DNA of 64,000 nt from Leucobacter sp042726155 (GTDB lineage Bacteria > Actinomycetota > Actinomycetes > Actinomycetales > Microbacteriaceae): positions 372,001 to 436,000 of the forward strand of contig NZ_JBHXHV010000004.1 of the NCBI RefSeq assembly GCF_042726155.1, read 5' to 3'. The notes under the pieces were generated by a model. That model was given only the letters and a program-made list of their open reading frames with translations. It was not told the origin of the DNA and did not search any database. The position numbers and the translations under genes are program-made. Below, piece by piece: positions 8,289-16,807 of this stretch (within the stretch, counting starts at the first letter, position 1; the number at the start of each line of letters is the position of its first letter).

Positions 8289-8350
8289 CGAGCGGGGTAA
8301 CTTTTAGGGGGTGTTGCGACTGCGACACGCGTCAAAAGTTACCCCGCTCG
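8289..8350. repeat. 62-bp palindromic element, copy 2
   Basis: The most perfect copy: 17-bp arms CGAGCGGGGTAACTTTT and AAAAGTTACCCCGCTCG, a 5x5 internal loop, then hairpin GTGTTGC-GACT-GCGACAC. It lies between the convergent unknown gene and menB. After it, 8370-8435 is low-complexity CAGCCCG-type sequence with no gene. Confidence 0.88.
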
Positions 8351-8435
8351 GTCGGGCGGCGCGCAGCGGCGCCCGGAGGGGTTCAGCAGCCCGCAGCCCG
8401 CAGCGCCCGCAGCCCGCAGCAGCAGCGCAGCGCGC

Positions 8436-9350
8436 TCAGTAGTGGTAGGGGAATGGGCTCCAGTCAGGTTCGCGCTTCTCCAAGAACGAGTCGCGCCCCT
8501 CAACCGCCTCGTCGGTGCCGTAGGCGAGGCGCGTCGTCTCACCCGCGAAGAGCTGCTGGCCGACGATCCCGTCGTCGACCGCGTTCATCGCGTACTTGAG
8601 CATGCGAATCGCGGTCGGCGACTTGCCGAGGATCGTGCGTGCCCAGGCGATACCGGTGCGCTCGAGTTCGGCGTGCGGCACGACCTCGTTCACCGCGCCG
8701 ATCTCGCGTGCGCGGTCGGCCGAGTACTCCTCGGCGAGGAAGAAGATCTCGCGCGCAAACTTCTGACCGACCTGCTTCGCGAAGTAGGCGCTGCCGTATC
8801 CGGCGTCGAACGACCCGACATCGGCGTCGGTTTGCTTGAATTTGGCGTGCTCGCGGCTCGCGATCGTGAGATCGCAGACCACATTCAGCGAGTGCCCGCC
8901 GCCGGCTGCCCAGCCCGGCACCAGCGCGATGACGACCTTCGGCATGAATCGGATCAACCGCTGCACCTCAAGAATGTGCAGCCTCCCCGCGCGCGCTGTC
9001 GCTTCTGGGCCGACCGTGGTCTCGTCGTCGGAGTACTTGTATCCGTCGCGGCCGCGAATGCGCTGGTCGCCGCCCGAGCAGAACGCCCAGCCGCCGTCTT
9101 TCGGGCTCGGCCCGTTGCCGGTGAGCAGCACGACACCAACCTTCGGGTTCACGCGGGCCCGCTCGAGCGCGTCGGCAAGCTCATCGACCGTGCGCGGACG
9201 GAATGCGTTGCGCACCTCGGGCCGGTCGAACGCGACGCGGGCAATGCGGCCGTCGAGACTGAGGTGGGAGGTGATGTCGGTGTACTGCTCCGATCCCGGG
9301 GCACTCGCCCACTCCGCCGGATCAAAAAGCTCAGAAACCTGCTGCGTCAT
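8436..9350 (-). CDS. menB: 1,4-dihydroxy-2-naphthoyl-CoA synthase
   Basis: A 304-residue crotonase-fold enzyme that closes the naphthoate ring of o-succinylbenzoyl-CoA. Characteristic stretches are FCSGGDQRIRGRDGY near residue 90-105, VPGWAAGGGHSLNVVCDLTIAS (oxyanion-hole region near 145), FDAGYGSAYFA, and the C-terminal FLEKREPDWSPFPYHY that is diagnostic for MenB. It is divergent from menC with about a 97-bp gap that holds both promoters. Confidence 0.96.
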   Translation of the reverse strand: MTQQVSELFDPAEWASAPGSEQYTDITSHLSLDGRIARVAFDRPEVRNAFRPRTVDELADALERARVNPKVGVVLLTGNGPSPKDGGWAFCSGGDQRIRGRDGYKYSDDETTVGPEATARAGRLHILEVQRLIRFMPKVVIALVPGWAAGGGHSLNVVCDLTIASREHAKFKQTDADVGSFDAGYGSAYFAKQVGQKFAREIFFLAEEYSADRAREIGAVNEVVPHAELERTGIAWARTILGKSPTAIRMLKYAMNAVDDGIVGQQLFAGETTRLAYGTDEAVEGRDSFLEKREPDWSPFPYHY

Positions 9351-9447
9351 GCCCCTAGCCTAGGTGTGCTTCCGCGAGAAGGTCGTTCGGCGGCTGAACA
9401 CGCACAAACACACTCACGCACGAGCCCCGAAGTGGCAGGATCGAAGC

Positions 9448-10479
9448 ATGACCACCGCGCACCCGCCCCGCCCCGCGCTGCCGCCACTCGCCGACGTGCT
9501 TGCGGCGGCACACGTCGTGGCGATCCCGACCCGCACGCGGTTTCGCGGCATTTCGGTGCGCGAGGCCGTCGTGTTTGATGCGCCGCAGGGTGCGAGCGAG
9601 TTCTCACCGTTTCTCGAGTACGCCGACGCGGAGGCCGCCCCGTGGCTCGCGGCCGCGCTCGATTTCGGGTGGCAGGAGCAGCCGCGGGCACTGCGCGATC
9701 GCATTGAGGTGAACGCGACCGTGCCGGCGGTCGCGGCGGACGAGGTACCCGACATTTTGGCGAGATTTCCCGGGTGCACGACAGCGAAAGTAAAGGTCGC
9801 CGAGCGCGGTCAGACCCTCGCAGACGACGTCGCCCGGGTGCGCGCGGTGCGGCGAGCACTCGGCGAGAGCGGTCTTGTGCGCATCGACGCGAACGCCGGC
9901 TGGGGGGTCGCCGACGCCGTCGCTGCGCTCACCTCGCTCGCCGAGTTTGACCTCGACTACGCCGAGCAGCCGTGCGCCACCGTCGACGAGTTAGTCGAGG
10001 TGCGCGAGCGCCTGCGCGGGCCGCGCGGCGCGAGTGGGCCGGGGCGCACGGTGCGCATCGCCGCCGACGAGAGCGTGCGCAAAGCGGAGGATCCCCTCGC
10101 CGTCGCCCGCGCCGGCGCCGCCGACCTGCTCATCGTGAAGGCGCAGCCGCTCGGCGGCGTACGCCGCGCTCTTGATATCGTGCGCGAGGCTGGCCTGCCC
10201 GTGGTCGTCTCGAGCGCGCTCGACACCTCCGCGGGCATCGCGATGGGATTGCAACTCGCGGCCGCGCTCCCCGACGGGCTGCTCGCCGGAGCCTGCGGGC
10301 TCGGCACGGTCGCGCTGCTCGACGGCGACGTCACCGCAAACCCGCTGGTGCCGGTCAACGGAGCGATTGCGGTGGGACGCCCAGAGCTCGACATGTCCCT
10401 GCTTGCGCAGTTTCAAGCGGCGCCGGATCGCGAGGCGTGGTGGCGCGACCGCCTCGTCCGCGCGTACGCGCTCGTGTGA
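9448..10479 (+). CDS. menC: o-succinylbenzoate synthase
   Basis: A 343-residue enolase-superfamily enzyme that dehydrates SHCHC to o-succinylbenzoate. The catalytic lysine sits in TAKVKVAE, metal-binding Asp/Glu residues in RIDANAGWG, DYAEQPC and IAADESVR, and the second lysine in LIVKAQPLGG. The ATG at 9448 is preferred over an upstream frame start at 9364 because conserved sequence begins just after it and a GGCAGGA ribosome site precedes it. menD, menF and menH are not in the window. Confidence 0.92.
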   Translation: MTTAHPPRPALPPLADVLAAAHVVAIPTRTRFRGISVREAVVFDAPQGASEFSPFLEYADAEAAPWLAAALDFGWQEQPRALRDRIEVNATVPAVAADEVPDILARFPGCTTAKVKVAERGQTLADDVARVRAVRRALGESGLVRIDANAGWGVADAVAALTSLAEFDLDYAEQPCATVDELVEVRERLRGPRGASGPGRTVRIAADESVRKAEDPLAVARAGAADLLIVKAQPLGGVRRALDIVREAGLPVVVSSALDTSAGIAMGLQLAAALPDGLLAGACGLGTVALLDGDVTANPLVPVNGAIAVGRPELDMSLLAQFQAAPDREAWWRDRLVRAYALV

Positions 10480-10480
10480 G

Positions 10481-10496
10481 GCCCGGGCACCCGGGC
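10481..10496. terminator. possible GC-rich hairpin after menC
   Basis: GCCCGG-GCAC-CCGGGC immediately after the menC stop, with further self-complementary CCCGGG-type sequence to about 10520. There is no T run. It is in the gap between convergent menC and the acyl-CoA synthetase gene. Confidence 0.35.
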
Positions 10497-10536
10497 TCGG
10501 GCTCAGGCCTGGCCCGGGTGAGCACGGTCGGGCCCC

Positions 10537-10566
10537 GCGTTGCGCAAGTTTTCTGCGTTGCGCAAG
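10537..10566. repeat. two GCGTTGCGCAAG direct repeats, 18-bp period
   Basis: GCGTTGCGCAAG at 10537-10548 and 10555-10566; each contains the palindrome TTGCGCAA. It is located in the convergent 177-bp gap between menC and the acyl-CoA synthetase. Function is unknown. Confidence 0.5.
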
Positions 10567-10656
10567 CCCGTGCAGCGCGAATCCGACTTGCAGAACGCGG
10601 ATAGCTTGCGGAACGCGGGCGGGAGGGCGAGCGGGCGCGCGGCCGCCCGCAGCGCG

Positions 10657-12390
10657 CTACCCCTTCAGACCCGGGAAGTCCTCTTCGCGCCACTCGCTCG
10701 CGATGCGCTCGCCCGCCGCGTGGGCGGCCTCTTCACGCTGGCGCAGTTCGATGCGGCGAATCTTGCCCGACGTGGTCTTCGGCAGCTCGAAGAACTCGAC
10801 GCGGCGCACGCGCATGTACGGCGGCAGCGCGGTGCGCGCGTGGGCCAGGATCTCGCGCGCAGCGTCGTCAGTCGCCTCGACGCCGGCGGCGAGCGAGACA
10901 TACGCCTTCGTGACGTTGAGTCGCGTCTCGTCGGGGGCGCCGACGACCGCAGCCTCGGCGACGAACGCGTGCTCAATCAGCGCGCTCTCGACCTCGAACG
11001 GCGACACCTTGTAGTCGCTCGATTTGAAGATGTCGTCGGTGCGACCCACGAACGTGAGCACGCCGTCAGCGCCGCGCTGGGCCACGTCTCCGGTGTGGAA
11101 CAGTCCGCCGCGCGTCGCACGCTCTGTCGCATCGGGGTTGCCGTAGTAGCCGGGCATCAGGTTCACGGGACGCTCGGGTTCGAGTCGCAGGCAGATCTCG
11201 CCCTCGTCGGTCTCGTCTCCGGTCACGGGGTCGATGAGTACCGCGGCGACTCCGGGCAGCGGCTGGCCCATGGCGCCCGGCACGATCGGGTCGCCCGGGA
11301 GGTTGCCAATGAGCGCCGTCGTCTCGGTCTGACCGTAGCCGTCGCGAATCTCGAGCCCCCACCACTCCTGAATACGCGCGATGACCTCGGGGTTCAACGG
11401 CTCGCCCGCGGACACGATCTCGCGCAGCGCGCGCGGCCGGTTCGCGAGCTTGCTCTGGATGAGCATGCGCCACACCGTGGGCGGCGCGCAGAACGTATTC
11501 ACGCCCACACGATCCAACTCAGAAACCAAGAAATCAGCGTCGAACCGGGCATAGTTCGCAACGAAAATGGTCGCACCGACGTGCCACGGCCCAAAGAAAC
11601 TCGACCAGGCGTGCTTGGCCCAGCCCGGCGCGCTGATGACGAGGTGCGTGTCGCCCGGGCGAATGCCGAGCCACGACAGGGTGGTGAGGTGTCCGAGCGG
11701 GTAGCTCGTGTGCGAGTGCACGACGATCTTCGGCAGGCTCGTGGTGCCCGACGTGAAGTAGAGCAGCGCCGGGTCGGCGCTCGTCGTCACCTTGCGAATG
11801 CGTGCGAGCGATGCAGCTGACGACTCCTCGTAGCGCTCCCAGTTGTAGAGCCGCGCGCGCTGGTCGTCTGTTGCGGTGTCGAAGCCCACGCCGATGCCCC
11901 GGTAATCGCCGGGTACGTCGCTGAACTTCTGCGCGTCTTCTGCCGCGGCGAAGACCCACTTCACGGTGCCACGTTCGACGCGGTCGACGAGTTCGTGGGG
12001 CCCCAGCACGACCGAGGTGGGCAAGAGCACGACGCCCATCTTCATTGCCGCGAGCATGATCTCCCAAAGCTCCACGCGGTTGCCCAGCATCAGCATGGCA
12101 ACGTCACCGCGCCGCGCACCGATTTTCGTGAGCCAGTTGGCGACCTGATCGGAGCGTCGTTTCAGCTGGGCGAAGGAGCGCTTGAGTTCACTGCCGTCTT
12201 GCTCAGCGATCCAGAGGGCCGTCGTGTCATTGCCGTCGGCTATAACGTCGAAGATGTCGTGCGCCCAGTTGAAGTCGGGCCCGACGTCGGGCCACTCGAA
12301 TTCGGCACGCTGGCGCTCGGGCTCTCCAGCGAGGGCGAGCAGCTGATCCCGGGCGGCAAAAAATGCGGCCGTGGCGTCGATCTCAGTCAT
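10657..12390 (-). CDS. acyl-CoA synthetase, AMP-forming (medium-chain / acetyl-type)
   Basis: A 577-residue adenylate-forming ligase that activates a carboxylic acid to its CoA thioester. The core motif is LLYFTSGTTSLPKIVVHSH near residue 190, followed by DGYGQTETT, FHTGDVAQRGADG, RTDDIFKSSDYKVSPFEVES and the catalytic lysine in PKTTSGKIRRIELR. The domain order and the ELWEIMLAAMKMGVVLLP region resemble ACSM medium-chain ligases more than FadD. It is probably cotranscribed with the upstream DUF2207-like gene (4-bp gap). Confidence 0.88.
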   Translation of the reverse strand: MTEIDATAAFFAARDQLLALAGEPERQRAEFEWPDVGPDFNWAHDIFDVIADGNDTTALWIAEQDGSELKRSFAQLKRRSDQVANWLTKIGARRGDVAMLMLGNRVELWEIMLAAMKMGVVLLPTSVVLGPHELVDRVERGTVKWVFAAAEDAQKFSDVPGDYRGIGVGFDTATDDQRARLYNWERYEESSAASLARIRKVTTSADPALLYFTSGTTSLPKIVVHSHTSYPLGHLTTLSWLGIRPGDTHLVISAPGWAKHAWSSFFGPWHVGATIFVANYARFDADFLVSELDRVGVNTFCAPPTVWRMLIQSKLANRPRALREIVSAGEPLNPEVIARIQEWWGLEIRDGYGQTETTALIGNLPGDPIVPGAMGQPLPGVAAVLIDPVTGDETDEGEICLRLEPERPVNLMPGYYGNPDATERATRGGLFHTGDVAQRGADGVLTFVGRTDDIFKSSDYKVSPFEVESALIEHAFVAEAAVVGAPDETRLNVTKAYVSLAAGVEATDDAAREILAHARTALPPYMRVRRVEFFELPKTTSGKIRRIELRQREEAAHAAGERIASEWREEDFPGLKG

Positions 12391-12394
12391 TGCT

Positions 12395-15300
12395 CTATTC
12401 TGCTCTGTTCCGACGATTCACCACGACAATTTGCGCGATCACGGCCACGACCGTGACGCCGATGAGGGAGAGGCCGAGGGTTCCGCGCGAGTCGTCGCCC
12501 GCCATCGGCATGACGACCCAGCAGAAATACACGGTCTGCGCGAGCGCGAGCAGCGGGATCGTCGCCCGAGAGGTCGTGCGCAAGCTCGCGCTCACCGCGC
12601 GCTTTGCAGCCAGCGCGTACGCGATGACCCCGAGTGCCCCTGCCAGCACGAGACCGAATCCCCAGAGCATCACGGTGTACGGGAGTGTGACCTGATGCGT
12701 GTATTTCTCGTACGCGACGGGGCTGACCCCGTCAAATGTGCCCGCCGGAAACTCAAACAGCGCGCCGACGTCGCCGCCAAGATCGAGCTCGTACTTACCC
12801 AACTGGGAATTGATATCAGGATCCACCGACCATTTGCCGTCCGCGGCGCTCTCACCGGCGGCAATGAACCGAGAGGTAACGGCGTCCGCATCGAGTTCGA
12901 CCACGAGCGCACCGTCGGCACGTTCCCGCTGAGACCCGATGCGCAATTCGTAGTGCTGAGTGTCCTTGATATCGGGGGTGTCCGTATAGAACTGGCGTTC
13001 AGTGACCCACGGCTTTGCGACGTTGCCGTATTCAAGGGGCTCGGCGGAGCGGTCGGAGTCGTAATTGAGCCACCCGGCTGTGTTCCACTGATCGACGAGC
13101 TCAGAGTCGACGGTCAGCTGCACGCGCATTGGACGAACCGGATTCTTGCCACCGGAATAATCACCGGTCGTCGCGTAATAGTCGTCGTCCCAGAATGAGA
13201 GCCAGGTCGCCCAGCGCACCTCCTGTACGGGCTGCGGCCCGTTTGAGGCGGCGACAGCGGCGCTGGTCAGGGAGTATCTGATTTCAACTGCATGTGTGCC
13301 TGCGAGTACGTCCGAGAGTTGCGTGAGCATTGCGACACTGTGCGTCTGGGGCTGTGGCAGTTCTGAGTAGGGCACGGGCTTGCCGTCAATGGAGACAGAC
13401 TCGAGTTTGAATCCAAGCGACTGCCCGAGCCGCTTGACCGGCCATTCCTTCGCGAACTGTGGCACATTCGACGAGGAGTCATCGAAATTGACATCGAGCT
13501 GTTCCACGACGTCAAGGTGAGCCTGCCCGTTGCTACCGCGGCTCAATTCCGCGGCGATCTCAAAGCCCGACACTTCGGTGTAAAAACTGCCCGGCAGGTC
13601 ATCGTCGTGAGTGATGAAGCTCGCACCGTTGTCATAGGGCGGTGGAAGCGTGGAGACCGTGACGATCGACCCGGCGAGTGCGGCGATCGACACCACCAGC
13701 GCGAATACCGCCGGCGCCGAGACGAAGTGTTCTGAGCGCCACCCGCGGTCTATGGCGCGGTCCCCCGATTCGGCCTCGGCGTGAGCGACGAGCTTGCGCC
13801 CAGCCTTGCGGGGGCGCTCGAAAAGCACTGCGTACGGCAAGAGGCGGTCGTCGAGCGGGCCGCGATCCAGCAGCCGCGTTGCCCGCGCCCAGACATCGAT
13901 GCCCTTGAGCTGCTGCATCGCGAGTGCACCCTTGCGGGTGAGCGGTCGTGGTCGCCACACCGCAGCGACCGCGAGATTCGCACAGATCGTGGAGACGAGC
14001 ACAAACACCGCTGGCCACCACACGATCGACAGAATGACCTGGTGGGACAGCTGCCGCAGCAACCCCCACTGCAGCAGCATGATGGCGACGGGCGCGAACG
14101 TGAAGAAATCGCGCACGTAACTGTCGGGCACCCAGCGGAGCTTCTCTGCGACCGCGGCATCGGTTCTACTCCACGAGGCCGTGCGCCGCGCGATCGTCGC
14201 CGAATTGCCGAGCGTACCTGCCCGCCGGCCAGCACGCGCGATGCGACGGAACCACTCGGTGCGTCGCACGAGCGAGCGCCCCTGGGGTTCGTCGAGCGCG
14301 CTCACAATTTCGACGTGCCGCGGCTTTCGCATGAACTCAGCGGCGAGCTTCGGGCTCATTTTTTCGGGCCGCTCGCTTCGCGGCAGGTACCACGGCTCGC
14401 CCGCGCTGTCTGCCCAAACTACGCGACGCGCCGCGAACGCGAACAGCGCGAGCACGACCAGTAGAGCGAGCGGCAGGAGGGGGCCATAGGTCTGCACCCA
14501 GAACAGCGCCGTCGTCGGCGGCTGCGCAAACGTGCCCGGCTCGAACTTCGCGCTGATATACAGGTCAGCGTTGGGAGGCAGCGTGTCGTCATTCGAGAAC
14601 GCGTAGCGCACCCCGTCGGCAGAGTCTGCTTCGGGGCTCAGCCACTCCGTCGCGCTCACCAGCAGCCAGCCGATATAGGCCTGCGGTGCCCGCACGAGCG
14701 CATCGTTCACATCGTCTGCAAGCGTGAGCGAGACGTCGATCCCCTTGGTTGCCTGCGGCCACGTCGGCGCGAAGAGCGGCCAGTTCAGTGAGTCGACCGC
14801 CTGGCCCGTCGCCGTATCAACGTCAACGGAGACGAGGTCGTGCAATTCATAGCTGAGCGCGACCTCTTGAGTGCCAGAGAACTTTGCGCCGCCGGCGCGC
14901 GTGATCCGCACTTCTGTGGTTGTCGACTTTTCATCGACCACCGTCTTCGCGGCTGCACCATCTACCGTCACCTCGCCCAGGGCAAACCGCACGTCGTGCC
15001 CCTTGAACTCGGTCACGATGGTGCGCGCGACGCTCTCTTCGGGGCCGTTGCGAAAGTCGGCTGAAAAGCGCTCGCTGACGTGCGCCGTGAAGGCCCCGTC
15101 GGCGTCGCGACTCACCACATAGTCGACCGCCGCGTCGCGCGCGATCCAGTCAACCTCGTCAATCTCGGCAGACGCGATTACCTCGTCGAAATCAAGCGGC
15201 TTATTGATGATCGGGCCGACCAGCAAAAACACGCCGAACATCGCGAGCAACACCCAGAAATACCGCATGGCATTGCGAATAACGGTGTCGCCCCGCGCGC

Positions 15301-15475
15301 GCAAACGCGTTTCGACGCGGGTCAGCACACTCGCGAGCCACCTGAACAGCGGAGTGTGCTCGGGCTGCGGGTCAGGGATCCTGCCCGAGTTCAGCAGCTC
15401 AGGATCGCTGCCAGCAAGATCAAAGAAATCGGGCGCCGGAAGTCGCGAACGTTCGCGTTGTGACTTCCGACTCAT
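12395..15475 (-). CDS. large membrane protein with two DUF2207-like outside domains
   Basis: A 1026-residue predicted membrane protein. A cytoplasmic N-terminus leads to a helix near 72-92, then an outside beta-rich domain (about 95-315). A helix near 325-350, a long basic cytoplasmic stretch, and helices near 465-510 follow. After a helix near 600 comes a second outside domain (about 625-925), then three C-terminal helices. Both outside domains carry the pattern of a DUF2207 domain (acidic strands, then an effect on VxVDG or VSIDG), suggesting an internal duplication. The function of the family is unknown; a cell-envelope role is only inferred. Confidence 0.75.
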   Translation of the reverse strand: MSRKSQRERSRLPAPDFFDLAGSDPELLNSGRIPDPQPEHTPLFRWLASVLTRVETRLRARGDTVIRNAMRYFWVLLAMFGVFLLVGPIINKPLDFDEVIASAEIDEVDWIARDAAVDYVVSRDADGAFTAHVSERFSADFRNGPEESVARTIVTEFKGHDVRFALGEVTVDGAAAKTVVDEKSTTTEVRITRAGGAKFSGTQEVALSYELHDLVSVDVDTATGQAVDSLNWPLFAPTWPQATKGIDVSLTLADDVNDALVRAPQAYIGWLLVSATEWLSPEADSADGVRYAFSNDDTLPPNADLYISAKFEPGTFAQPPTTALFWVQTYGPLLPLALLVVLALFAFAARRVVWADSAGEPWYLPRSERPEKMSPKLAAEFMRKPRHVEIVSALDEPQGRSLVRRTEWFRRIARAGRRAGTLGNSATIARRTASWSRTDAAVAEKLRWVPDSYVRDFFTFAPVAIMLLQWGLLRQLSHQVILSIVWWPAVFVLVSTICANLAVAAVWRPRPLTRKGALAMQQLKGIDVWARATRLLDRGPLDDRLLPYAVLFERPRKAGRKLVAHAEAESGDRAIDRGWRSEHFVSAPAVFALVVSIAALAGSIVTVSTLPPPYDNGASFITHDDDLPGSFYTEVSGFEIAAELSRGSNGQAHLDVVEQLDVNFDDSSSNVPQFAKEWPVKRLGQSLGFKLESVSIDGKPVPYSELPQPQTHSVAMLTQLSDVLAGTHAVEIRYSLTSAAVAASNGPQPVQEVRWATWLSFWDDDYYATTGDYSGGKNPVRPMRVQLTVDSELVDQWNTAGWLNYDSDRSAEPLEYGNVAKPWVTERQFYTDTPDIKDTQHYELRIGSQRERADGALVVELDADAVTSRFIAAGESAADGKWSVDPDINSQLGKYELDLGGDVGALFEFPAGTFDGVSPVAYEKYTHQVTLPYTVMLWGFGLVLAGALGVIAYALAAKRAVSASLRTTSRATIPLLALAQTVYFCWVVMPMAGDDSRGTLGLSLIGVTVVAVIAQIVVVNRRNRAE

Positions 15476-15522
15476 GATGTGAATCTACCCGTGACCATCG
15501 ACGCTGATGCTTGCTCGGTCGT

Positions 15523-16062
15523 TCAACTGTGAAAAACAGTGTGCAGCGCAGGATCACCGACCGCTGCGCGTCCACCGAGACCTTCGATCTCAAACAGCAC
15601 GGAGGTGCCCGCTGCGACGTAACCGAGGCGCTCAATGAGCTCGTGCGCCGCCGCGAGGGTGCCGCCCGTTGCCAGCACGTCGTCAATCAGCAGCACGCGG
15701 GTGCCCGGCGCAAAGTCGTCGTGCGCTTCGACCTCGGCCGTGCCGTACTCAAGCTTGTACCCGACACTCGCGGCCGGGCGAGGCAGCTTGCCCGCCTTGC
15801 GGATCGGCATCAGCCCCGTGTTGCTCGAATAGGCGGCGGCACTCGCCAGCAAGAAGCCTCGCGCTTCGAGGCCGGCGACGACATCGAAGGATCCGCGAAA
15901 CGGTTCGATGAGGGCATCCACTGTTGCGCGCAGCGCTGCCGCGTCCCCGAGCAGCGGAGTGATGTCACGGAACAGGATGCCCGGCGACGGATAGTTCGCG
16001 ATCTCGCGAATCAGCGCCTCTGCGCGGGCAAGGGCTGGGCTGGTTGCGGGGCTCAATGTCAC
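15523..16062 (-). CDS. apt: adenine phosphoribosyltransferase
   Basis: A 179-residue purine-salvage enzyme that converts adenine plus PRPP to AMP. The PRPP-binding motif VLLIDDVLATGGTL is present at about 125-138, with NYPSPGILFRDITPLL and GLEARGFLLASAAA upstream as in other Apt proteins. The GTG at 16062 is the chosen start: the open frame extends further upstream, but that extension runs through the tRNA-Arg gene on the other strand and is not Apt-like. It follows the DUF2207-like gene's start by 47 bp in the direction of the map. Confidence 0.92.
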   Translation of the reverse strand: MTLSPATSPALARAEALIREIANYPSPGILFRDITPLLGDAAALRATVDALIEPFRGSFDVVAGLEARGFLLASAAAYSSNTGLMPIRKAGKLPRPAASVGYKLEYGTAEVEAHDDFAPGTRVLLIDDVLATGGTLAAAHELIERLGYVAAGTSVLFEIEGLGGRAAVGDPALHTVFHS

Positions 16063-16184
16063 GGGATCCAGGGTACTGCGCCATGCTGACGTACGCGACA
16101 CGCGCGGCGCTCGCGGCCCGGGGTGCCCAGATTTTAGATTTCTTCTCGAGTCGTGTAGTCTCTTTCGAGTTGGGAAACCAACGG

Positions 16185-16258
16185 GCGCCCCTAGCTCAGC
16201 TGGATAGAGCATCTGACTACGGATCAGAAGGTCAGGGGTTCGAATCCCTTGGGGCGCA
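16185..16258 (+). tRNA. tRNA-Arg (anticodon ACG)
   Basis: A complete cloverleaf is visible. The acceptor stem is GCGCCCC with GGGGCGC, the D arm GCTC/GAGC, the anticodon stem TCTGA/TCAGA around loop CTACGGA (anticodon ACG), and the T arm AGGGG-TTCGAAT-CCCTT. The discriminator base is A and no CCA is encoded. Confidence 0.97.
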
Positions 16259-16265
16259 CGTTCAC

Positions 16266-16301
16266 ACGAAATCCCTGTCACAGATGTGGCAGGGATTTCG
16301 T
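16266..16301. terminator. strong hairpin after tRNA-Arg
   Basis: A 16-bp near-perfect stem (ACGAAATCCCTGTCAC against GTGGCAGGGATTTCGT, one G-T pair) with an AGAT loop, starting 8 bases after the tRNA. No long T run follows. It probably ends the tRNA transcript and, read from the other strand, the HxlR gene. Confidence 0.75.
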
Positions 16302-16338
16302 CATTCTCTGGAGCTTCTCCGACTGCTTAGGATCCTGC

Positions 16339-16722
16339 TCAGCCTGCGCGCGACTCTGCGTCCGTCTCGTTACTTTCGCGCTCCTGCTGTATGTACGCGG
16401 TCCCCCAGCGCGCCAACTCGCCGATCAGCGGCTGCACCTCCTCGCCGAGTGCACTGAGTGAGTATTCAACTTTCGGCGGAACCTCCGCGTACACGGTGCG
16501 GACCACGAGGCCATCAATCTCAAGCTCGCGCAGCTGACGGGTGAGCACGCGTGCCGTGCAATTGCCCAGATGCCTACTGAGCTCGCCAAAGCGAAGCACA
16601 CGGTGAGTGTTGAGGAGCGTCAGGATGCTCGGCTTCCAGGCACCGCCGAGAATCGCCACGGATATCTCGGCCGTGCAGAGCGGGGACCACGTCGTGACGA
16701 GTTGTTCAATTCTCGGCCGCAT
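16339..16722 (-). CDS. HxlR family transcriptional regulator
   Basis: A 127-residue winged-helix regulator of the HxlR (DUF24) family: ILGGAWKPSILTLLNTHRVLRFGELSRHLGNCTARVLTRQLRELEIDGLV is spread over residues 25-75. Cysteines lie at 16 and in LGNC, so redox or electrophile sensing is possible. The ATG at 16722 is chosen because AAGGGG sits 6 bases upstream. It is divergent from an MFS exporter, so it most likely controls that gene in response to quinone-like or toxic compounds (inferred). Confidence 0.88.
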   Translation of the reverse strand: MRPRIEQLVTTWSPLCTAEISVAILGGAWKPSILTLLNTHRVLRFGELSRHLGNCTARVLTRQLRELEIDGLVVRTVYAEVPPKVEYSLSALGEEVQPLIGELARWGTAYIQQERESNETDAESRAG

Positions 16723-16744
16723 GATGAACCCCTTAGTATCACAA

Positions 16745-16760
16745 TGGTTACTACATACCA
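16745..16760. promoter_or_regulatory. candidate HxlR operator
   Basis: TGGT-TACTACAT-ACCA inverted repeat in the AT-rich 85-bp gap between the divergent HxlR and MFS genes. Size and position suit a DUF24-type dimer site. Confidence 0.45.
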
Positions 16761-16807
16761 AACATGTCAGTACTTGCGGAATCGATCATATCCCTCAGAC
16801 TGAATGC

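Noticed and set aside
16063..16281. N-terminal extension of apt to 252 residues
   Set aside because: It would run antisense through the tRNA-Arg gene and is not Apt-like; GTG 16062 gives the family length.
16185..16301. tRNA-Arg as attachment site of an integrated element
   Set aside because: No integrase and no second copy of the tRNA 3' end in the window.
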